A stretch of DNA of 37,627 bases from an uncultured SAR116 cluster alpha proteobacterium (GTDB lineage Bacteria > Pseudomonadota > Alphaproteobacteria > Puniceispirillales > Marisalimonadaceae), in assembly GCA_902619805.1 (NCBI GenBank), contig CACNGC010000013.1, forward strand, positions 1-37,627. The letters run 5' to 3'. Positions 32,074 to 37,627 of the stretch are shown here, in pieces. Numbering within the stretch: position 1 is the first letter of the stretch; every line of letters starts with the position of its first letter. The translations under genes were made by a program, and so were the position numbers. The notes under the pieces are model-generated. The model searched no databases and had not been told where the DNA came from. It worked only from the letters and a program-made list of their open reading frames with translations.

Positions 32074-33054
32074 ATGTTTGAAATTTTAGGTATTACAGCG
32101 TCTTTTTTTGCTATTATTGCATTGGGAGCTATTACTAAATACATAGGATTATTTGATGAAAAAAGTAGTCAAATATTTTCTAATTTTGCATTTTATGTAG
32201 CGTTACCTCCAATGATAATAACTTCTATTATAGCAAATCCAATTAAGGGTCTTATAAACTTTGATTATATTGTTAGATTTGAAATTGCTACATTGATTAT
32301 ATTTATATTATCTTATACGGTTGCAAAATTTCTATTTAAGCTAAAAAGTAATGAAAATTCAGTATTTGCTCTAAATGCAACTTACTCAAATTATGGTTAT
32401 ATTGGTCTTCCTTTAGTCTTATTACTTTTTGGACAAAAAGCAATTGTTCCTGCTGCAATAATTTTAGTTTTTGACATAGCTTTTGTCTTAGCTTTAGTTG
32501 CTGTTTTCTCAACTAATTTTAATAACACTTCAGGATTTTTAAATTTTATAAATGCATTGAAATCAATAATAAAAAATCCAGTAATTATTTCTTGTGTAAT
32601 AGGTTTATTATTATCATTTCATGAAATTAATTTAGGAAAGATTCCTGAAAAGACATTAAACATTTTGTCCGGAGCAGCTGTCCCAACGGCTTTATTTGCC
32701 ATAGGGATTATAATAGTTAGTAAAAGTGTAGAAAAAGCATATTCAGAATTAATATTTATAAGTTTTATAAAGTTAATTATGCACCCTTTATTAGTGATTT
32801 TATTATTTGTTTTTTGGTCATCAGATAGTCTTGAGATGCTTGATATAATGTGGTTGCAAGTAGCAGTCATTTTTTCCTGTTTGCCTGTCGCTGCAACCGT
32901 ATTTCCAGTTTCTCAATATTATAAAGCATATGTTTTAAAAACTTCATCTGCTATTATTGTTACTACCATAATCAGTATTTTAACAATTCCAATAGTATTG
33001 CTTTTAGTAATTGATAAAAATATTTATAATTTTCTTCAACTTCTATTCTCTTAA
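32074..33054 (+). CDS. AEC family transporter
   Basis: The 326-residue membrane protein has about ten hydrophobic segments arranged as two five-helix halves, the layout of the auxin efflux carrier (AEC) family. Recognisable parts are NFAFYVALPPMIITSI (about 39-54) and NATYSNYGYIGLPLVLLLFG (about 102-121), with the conserved N-x-G-x-xG-P pattern. In bacteria these move malate, malonate or other organic anions, but the substrate is not readable. It is the only gene between repeat copies B and C. Confidence 0.88.
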   Translation: MFEILGITASFFAIIALGAITKYIGLFDEKSSQIFSNFAFYVALPPMIITSIIANPIKGLINFDYIVRFEIATLIIFILSYTVAKFLFKLKSNENSVFALNATYSNYGYIGLPLVLLLFGQKAIVPAAIILVFDIAFVLALVAVFSTNFNNTSGFLNFINALKSIIKNPVIISCVIGLLLSFHEINLGKIPEKTLNILSGAAVPTALFAIGIIIVSKSVEKAYSELIFISFIKLIMHPLLVILLFVFWSSDSLEMLDIMWLQVAVIFSCLPVAATVFPVSQYYKAYVLKTSSAIIVTTIISILTIPIVLLLVIDKNIYNFLQLLFS

Positions 33055-33096
33055 TTACACCTCAGTGCTTTTTGGATATAAAATATAGAATTTAGA

Positions 33097-33195
33097 TTGT
33101 AGACTAAAGTGTAGACTAAAATATTATTATTATATAGAATCTAATCAAACAAGATGATTAAGATGAAATAATGATGAGGTTCCCTTTAATAAATT
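33097..33195 (+). repeat. dispersed ~95-bp repeat, copy C
   Basis: TAGACT at 33100 and 33112, ATTATTATTATATAGAATC, AACAAGATGATTAAGATG, AAATAATGATGAGG and a core-like TTCCCTTTAATAAA 82 bases from the first unit. It is closest to copy B in the AT-rich middle. It follows the AEC transporter stop by about 40 bases. Confidence 0.75.
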
Positions 33196-33249
33196 AGAAT
33201 TATTTTAAAACCAACAAAAATTTATCTTCAATTACTTTAGGTAAAAAAT

Positions 33250-33600
33250 ATGCAAAAAATTATATACGATACTTGGAATATTGTTATGAATCATAACAAA
33301 AATCCTCTTAAAAATATTCCAGATACTAATGTAAGACATATGATAATGCAGGTCTTAGCATGGATGTGGTGTATTGTATTTTCTATGTATTTTTCAAGCA
33401 TGTGGATTTTTGGGATTACAACAATTGCACATCTGATTTTATTAAGTGCAGTTGCAGTTACTGTAATAACTTTTGAAACAGCAAAAAGAAAACCAAAATT
33501 TTTTGGTAGATACTATACACCTAGTAGAAGTCGAGCAATATACGTTGATGGAAAAAGAATAGAATTAGATCCTAATGATAAGGGTGGAGAGCACGAATAA
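33250..33600 (+). CDS. small membrane protein, unknown function
   Basis: The 116-residue protein has two predicted membrane helices (about 33-50 and 52-72) between a charged N-terminus and a basic C-terminal tail (KRKPKFFGRYYTPSRSRAIY, then an acidic end). A TTAGG element precedes the ATG. No family recognised. The two-helix hairpin and basic cytoplasmic tail are typical of small accessory membrane proteins. Confidence 0.55.
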   Translation: MQKIIYDTWNIVMNHNKNPLKNIPDTNVRHMIMQVLAWMWCIVFSMYFSSMWIFGITTIAHLILLSAVAVTVITFETAKRKPKFFGRYYTPSRSRAIYVDGKRIELDPNDKGGEHE

Positions 33601-33622
33601 TTTAAAAATTTTATATTTGATG

Positions 33623-34467
33623 TCATTGAATCTCCTTATTAGTTTCTTTTAAAAACAAATATACTCCTCCAATCATAATTAATAATGAACCAGAAAGACT
33701 AAAAAAATCAGGAAACTCTCTAAAGATTAAATAATCATACAACAAAACAAAAATTAGAGTGCTATAAAAAAAAAGGTATAACAAAGTTCAACTGATTACT
33801 CCTAAGAGCCTTTAAAAAACAGATTTGTGCACATATCATAAGAAATCTTATAAGCATGCAAAATAGTAATTGTTAGAAAGTTGGTGTTTGCCAGAAAAAA
33901 AACTATTAATGATGATAAAATTAGTCCAATGAAATTATTTATTAATAAAATTTGTGTATTCTTTTCGTATTTAGTTAAAAGTTTTATAAAAATCGCCTCT
34001 AATCCCAAACAAATTGCTCCAAAAATTGAGACTAATGCTATTGGTTCAACGTATAGATTAGAAAATTCAGGCCTAATTAAAATTAAAGCACCTGCAAATG
34101 TAATTATCATTGCAATCCACCTATATGAAAAATATTTTTCTTTTTATATTATTATTGAAAATATCATTGCAAAGACTGGATTTGAAAAGTTAAGAGCAAC
34201 TGCATCATTCACCGGAATAAGACTTGATGAACCAAATAATATTGTTGCACCTATCCATCCCAACGATGTCCTTGCGAGATGTAGTTTAGGATTTGGTGAC
34301 TCAATTTTAATTTTATTAAAAAAAGTGAATATTAATACAGAAACAAATCCATATAAAAATCTTGATTGGCTTATTTGGAATGGTCTCAATGATTCTCCAA
34401 AATAATCTTTTCCTAATATTTTAGCAACAACTGCAGTTCCCCCAATAAATGCAGAGGCTTCCAACAT
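33623..34467 (-). pseudogene. broken DMT/EamA family transporter
   Basis: Three consecutive minus-strand frames together give one EamA-type transporter. 34467-34144 has GGTAVVAKILG, RFLYGFVSVLIF and FGSSSLIPVNDAVALNFSNP. 34110-33802 has MIITFAGALILIRPEF and GLEAIFIKLLTKYEK. A last piece to the TGA at 33623 has YDYLIFREFPDFF and GSLLIMIGGVYLFLKE. At least two frame breaks separate them, near 34120 and 33800, so the gene is inactive. The open frame continues upstream of 34467 to about 34520 without a convincing start. Confidence 0.8.
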
Positions 34468-34615
34468 ATAAAAAATACCAAATATAATTTTATTATTTAC
34501 ACTTTTATTTTCACTAACTTCGTTACCTAAACAAATTTAATTAGACCAATTTAATTTTCTGATTTATTCTTTTTTTATATTTAATTAATTTTTATATGAC
34601 TTTTATTATTTTAAA

Positions 34616-35764
34616 ATGAAAATAGAACCATTTAATATATCTTATCCCAAGATAAGAATATTGGAAATCAAAGAAAAAGTTAAAATGTTTCCATGGCATG
34701 AAATGCCAAAAGAAGGCGGATGGTCTTTTGGAACAAATATAGATTACATGAAGCATTTAGCTGATTATTGGACTAAGAAATATGACTGGGAATCTCAAGA
34801 GGTCAGATTAAATCAACAGCCTAATTATATAACAAAAGTAGATGATATTGATATTCATTTCATTTATAAAAAATCTTCTTCCCCGAAGGCTATTCCGTTA
34901 ATTTTAATTCATGGATGGCCTGGCTCAATAGTTGAGTTTTTGGATATTATTGAACAACTTAGTGAACCAGAAAAATACGGGAATAAAGACGAAATTTGTT
35001 TTGATGTTATTGCTCCTTCTATTCCTGGTTTTGCATTTTCTGGTAAACCAGATAATCCGATTGGACCAAGAAAAATTGCTGAGATTTTTAATAAACTTAT
35101 GACGGAAAATCTTGGTTATGAAAGATATGTTGCTCAAGGAGGTGATTGGGGTAGTGCAATCTCTACATGGCTTGGTTTTGATCACTCAAAAAATTGTAAA
35201 GGTATTCATATTAACATGCTTCCAGCAAGACATATCGATGGGCCAAAAACCGAGGAAGAAAAAAATTGGGATAAGCAATTCAATATAGATTATATTTCTC
35301 AAAGTGGATATTTTGCTATACAAAGCACAAAACCTCAAACACTTAGTTACGCCATGATGGAGAGCCCTGTAGGTGTGGCTGCTTGGATTATAGAAAAATT
35401 TTACCATTGGTCTGATTTAAAAGATGGAAGTATAGATTTGACCTATCAAAAAGACGATTTATTGACCAATATTATGATCTACATCTTAACTAAATCATTC
35501 AATACATCATCTTGGATTTATTACGGCAGGGTCAAAGAAGGAGGACGTATACTATCTAATGAAGGAAGAAGGGTAGAGGTTCCAACTGGATGTGCTGTTT
35601 ATCCAAAAGAGTTTTTAAGATGGCCTCCTAAATCGTATGTAGAAAGGCTTTTTAATCTAGTGCATTGGACTGAAATGGAGAAAGGTGGTCATTTTGCAGC
35701 TTTGGAGCAGCCGTCTTCTTTAATAAAAGACATTCAAGATTTTTACAAAAAAATCGCAATATAA
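34616..35764 (+). CDS. epoxide hydrolase-like alpha/beta hydrolase
   Basis: The 382-residue protein has the epoxide hydrolase N-terminal domain (about 1-85, with NIDYMKHLADYW and EVRLNQQPNYITKVDDIDIHF) and an alpha/beta-hydrolase core. The oxyanion motif HGWPGS is at 99-104, the nucleophile Asp177 is in GGDWGS, and the catalytic His359 is in GGHFAALEQP. The family opens epoxides by a covalent ester at the Asp; the natural substrate is unknown. The gene lies in the cassette between repeat copies C and D. No clear ribosome-binding site is visible before the ATG. Confidence 0.88.
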   Translation: MKIEPFNISYPKIRILEIKEKVKMFPWHEMPKEGGWSFGTNIDYMKHLADYWTKKYDWESQEVRLNQQPNYITKVDDIDIHFIYKKSSSPKAIPLILIHGWPGSIVEFLDIIEQLSEPEKYGNKDEICFDVIAPSIPGFAFSGKPDNPIGPRKIAEIFNKLMTENLGYERYVAQGGDWGSAISTWLGFDHSKNCKGIHINMLPARHIDGPKTEEEKNWDKQFNIDYISQSGYFAIQSTKPQTLSYAMMESPVGVAAWIIEKFYHWSDLKDGSIDLTYQKDDLLTNIMIYILTKSFNTSSWIYYGRVKEGGRILSNEGRRVEVPTGCAVYPKEFLRWPPKSYVERLFNLVHWTEMEKGGHFAALEQPSSLIKDIQDFYKKIAI

Positions 35765-35819
35765 AATTAATTTATCAATTGAATTTTATTTATTCATAAA
35801 TAATATTGTAGCTTAATAC

Positions 35820-36131
35820 ATGGTGTTGGAGATATTTATGTTTTGTATTGTATGTAGTGTTAGATATTCAAATTCAAAATTAATGCACGTAGGTCATCAA
35901 TATATGGCCGATAATTTTGACCCCAAAACATTAAATGGACTTTTAGAATTTAAAACTTTTCATTTAACACCTGATAAGGGATTAGGCATTTTTACTTTTG
36001 ATAACCAATAAAACTTAAAAAAGCATTTATCTGACATAAAAAACTTCAACAAAGATTACGAAGATAGATTTTCTTGCAAAGTCACTGTAGACACAGGAAT
36101 TATTAATCCTGATTTATACTATAAAGCCTAG
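35820..36131 (+). pseudogene. frameshifted small alpha/beta-barrel-type protein
   Basis: A first frame (35820-36011) reads HVGHQYMADNFDPKTLNGLL, EFKTFHLTPDKGLGIFTF. After a stop, another frame continues with KHLSDIKNFNKDYEDRFSCK, VTVDTGIINPDLYYK to a TAG at 36131. Together they look like one protein of about 110 residues of the small dimeric alpha/beta-barrel type, similar in scale to the DUF3764 and DUF1330 proteins next door. The break makes a functional product unlikely. This remnant fills most of the 35765-36262 gap. Confidence 0.5.
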
Positions 36132-36262
36132 TATAACATTCAAATTATTATCAAGTTAACTCGTAATGATTATAAATATAGCATTTATTTCTATTTTTAA
36201 ATTAGAGATTTGCATACTTCTTCATAATAAGATGTAATTATTTATTTTACAGGAGATATACT

Positions 36263-36523
36263 ATGGAAATATTTTTTATAGCAAAATTTACTTGTTCTTA
36301 TAACGAGTGGAAGTCAGTTTATGATGGTGATTTAGAATTAAGAAAACAGTTTATGAAAGATGATTTGGTAGGAAAAGTAAACGAAAATACAGCTATGATT
36401 AAAGCAACCATTACTGATCCTGAAAAAATGGAAAAAGTAATGTCAGAAAGAATTCCAGAAATTGCACCAAAACTCGGGCTAGAACACGAAATTTATACCC
36501 TCACAAAAATGAATAATGAATAA
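36263..36523 (+). CDS. DUF3764-like small protein
   Basis: The 86-residue protein has an AGGAG ribosome-binding site and matches the DUF3764-type pattern as I recall it: FTCSYNEWKSVYDGDLELRK in the first half and VGKVNENTAMIKATITDPEK in the second. These are probably ferredoxin-like alpha/beta barrels; the function is unknown. It begins a run of three small plus-strand genes (36263-37272) separated by 17-18 bases, a likely operon with the cupin and DUF1330 genes. Confidence 0.7.
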   Translation: MEIFFIAKFTCSYNEWKSVYDGDLELRKQFMKDDLVGKVNENTAMIKATITDPEKMEKVMSERIPEIAPKLGLEHEIYTLTKMNNE

Positions 36524-36541
36524 TCATGAAAGCTAAATAAT

Positions 36542-36952
36542 ATGTTAAGTAAAAATGTAAAGCTTATTAAACCAGGTAAGACTTATGTTGGTTTACAAGG
36601 TGTTTCATATAATGCCGGTGTTTCAAGGAATACAGCTGGTTCAGAAAAAGTGTGTATGAATATCCTTCCAATGCCAGCAGGTGTTCATTCAATACCACAT
36701 ATTCATAAAGAAATCGAAACTATTGCGTATATGCTTGAAGGAGAATGCACACTATTTCATGGTGAAAAATTAGAAAAACAAACTTTAGTAAAACAAGGGG
36801 AACAAATATTTATTCCTGAGAATGTACCACACGCTCCTTTTAATCAAAGTGATAAAGAATGCATATGGGTAGTTGTTCATTCATCGGGAGATGATCAAGA
36901 TGAATTAATCTCAATGCCAGATTTGGTTAAGGAACTTGATAAATTTAAATAA
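36542..36952 (+). CDS. single-domain cupin protein
   Basis: The 136-residue protein has one cupin domain. Motif 1 is HIHKEIETIAYMLEGE (about 59-74, with G-x(5)-H-x-H-x-E/xE pattern) and motif 2 is QGEQIFIPENVPHAPFN (about 91-107). The metal ligands would be the two His and Glu of motif 1 and the His of motif 2. The reaction is unknown. It lies in a three-gene unit with DUF3764 and DUF1330 proteins, both likely small dimeric barrels, so a joint role in modifying a small metabolite is possible. Confidence 0.82.
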   Translation: MLSKNVKLIKPGKTYVGLQGVSYNAGVSRNTAGSEKVCMNILPMPAGVHSIPHIHKEIETIAYMLEGECTLFHGEKLEKQTLVKQGEQIFIPENVPHAPFNQSDKECIWVVVHSSGDDQDELISMPDLVKELDKFK

Positions 36953-36969
36953 TTCATAGGAGAAATAAA

Positions 36970-37272
36970 ATGATTAGCAATTCAGTATATATGATTGGGG
37001 ATGTGGATATACATGATGTAGAAGAATACAAAAAATACATGGAAAAAGTAAAACCAATGATTGAAAGTTACGGTGGAGAATACCTTATTCGTGGTGGAGA
37101 AATAGAGGCTTTGGAAACTAAGCTTTGGACACCTACAAGAATTGTCTTAGTAAAATTTCCAAACAAAAAGACTGCTATGGATTGGTATAATAGTGAGGAA
37201 TATAAGCCTTATAAAAAAATAAGATTTAATACTTCTACGTCGAATATTCTTATTGTTGAAGGTATTAAGTAA
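36970..37272 (+). CDS. DUF1330 family protein
   Basis: The 100-residue protein matches DUF1330. It begins with YMIGDVDIHDVEEYKKYMEK and continues with the conserved YGGEYLIRGGEIEALE, TRIVLVKFPNKKTAMDWYNS and EEYKPYKKIR. These are small ferredoxin-like barrel proteins of unknown function, often near metabolic enzymes. A strong AGGAG precedes the ATG. It is the last gene before repeat copy D. Confidence 0.88.
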   Translation: MISNSVYMIGDVDIHDVEEYKKYMEKVKPMIESYGGEYLIRGGEIEALETKLWTPTRIVLVKFPNKKTAMDWYNSEEYKPYKKIRFNTSTSNILIVEGIK

Positions 37273-37316
37273 AAATTAAAAGATGTTAGTATTCATACAT
37301 AAAATTTAATAAACAA

Positions 37317-37416
37317 TTTGTAGACTAAATTGTAGACTGTAAAATAACAATTTTGTAATAAATAACATAATCAGATGTTTAAAATGAAATAACTAAGATG
37401 TTCCCTCCGCCATAAA
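37317..37416 (+). repeat. dispersed ~95-bp repeat, copy D, ending in a tRNA-Ser-like core
   Basis: TAGACT at 37321 and 37333, an AT-rich middle that has diverged, AATCAGATG, AAAATGAAATAAC and then CCCTCCGCCATAA at 37404-37416. That core is identical to the one at 14657-14669. Among the four copies only D keeps a tRNA-Ser-like end; it may therefore mark a recombination boundary on this side. Confidence 0.75.
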
Positions 37417-37627
37417 TCACCTTATTTTAAATTTCTTTTTTTCCTTAGATTTAGAAAAAGAGCTAGACACAACATTAATTGAATCTTTAAGAGCTTTTAT
37501 TATCTTCTCAACGTCTTTAGCATTATAGTCATAATTCCTAGGATTTGATAATCCAATCAAGTTTTCAATTGCCATAACTGCTTTTTCAGTTCTTAGCTCA
37601 GCTAACCTAATAAATTTTTGACGTTTA
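37417..37627 (-). CDS. conserved hypothetical protein, 5' end outside window
   Basis: The minus strand is open from the window edge to a TGA at 37417, giving the last 69 or so residues. The visible part reads KFIRLAELRTEKAVMAIENL, IGLSNPRNYDYNAKDVEKI and a basic tail. I recall a conserved family on alphaproteobacterial mobile regions with the pattern LAExRxxKAxxxIRLIGNLSN and NYxYxxxDVKKI; function unknown. The stop codon lies directly beside the copy D core, so the gene is just outside the putative element. Confidence 0.65.
   Translation of the reverse strand, partial: KRQKFIRLAELRTEKAVMAIENLIGLSNPRNYDYNAKDVEKIIKALKDSINVVSSSFSKSKEKKKFKIR

Overview
The window is AT-rich DNA from an alphaproteobacterium, most likely a marine low-GC lineage. 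The evidence is a polyhydroxyalkanoate (PHA) gene set with a PhaR-type regulator, a phosphatidylcholine synthase of the bacterial Pcs type, a UgpC/MalK-type sugar ABC transporter operon, ergothioneine genes, DUF1330/DUF3764 proteins, and a fragment that matches the 3' half of initiator tRNA. I cannot place it to genus by reading alone. No integrase, transposase or intact RNA gene lies in the window.

Region 1 (1-14.66 kb) reads as an accessory island. It holds a Sel1-repeat membrane protein, several small secreted proteins (YHYH plus nuclease-like; extensin-like peptidase), and decayed gene scraps. Next comes a tight five-gene operon (4048-7511): an ARPP-1 domain protein, an ECF-sigma-like protein, a coiled-coil protein, a zinc-ribbon/GIY-YIG-like protein and an ADP-ribosylglycohydrolase-like protein. 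A patch of orphan small genes follows (7.5-12 kb). Three of its minus-strand transcription units share a structured leader resembling the SAM-II/SAM-V riboswitch pseudoknot. The island ends with a modification/restriction set: an EVE/PUA-like reader, a cytosine-C5 methyltransferase and an NgoPII-like endonuclease.

Region 2 (14.56-15.07 kb) is a recombination junction. A tRNA-Ser-like 3' end is flanked on both sides by 12-bp tandem repeats that look like integrase arm sites. A hairpin-rich noncoding stretch and a 3'-half fragment of initiator tRNA follow.

Region 3 (15.3-29.1 kb) is metabolic. It holds a HAD-like protein plus a sugar ABC transporter operon, an ATP-grasp protein, a bicupin, Pcs, then phaB, phaZ, phaC, phasin and phaR. 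The phasin promoter carries two TGC/GCA-rich palindromes that fit a PhaR operator, giving a plausible autoregulated PHA granule circuit.

Region 4 (29.1-37.6 kb) is split by four same-strand copies (A-D) of a roughly 95-bp repeat. Each copy starts with two TAGACT units 12 bp apart and ends about 84 bp later at a variable core. Between copies lie an EgtB-EgtD fusion gene, an AEC-family transporter, and a set with a DMT-transporter pseudogene, an epoxide-hydrolase-like protein, DUF3764, cupin and DUF1330 genes. Copy D ends in the same tRNA-Ser-like core seen at 14.66 kb. The 14.67-37.4 kb stretch may therefore be a serially built array of integrated cassettes. That last step is inference.
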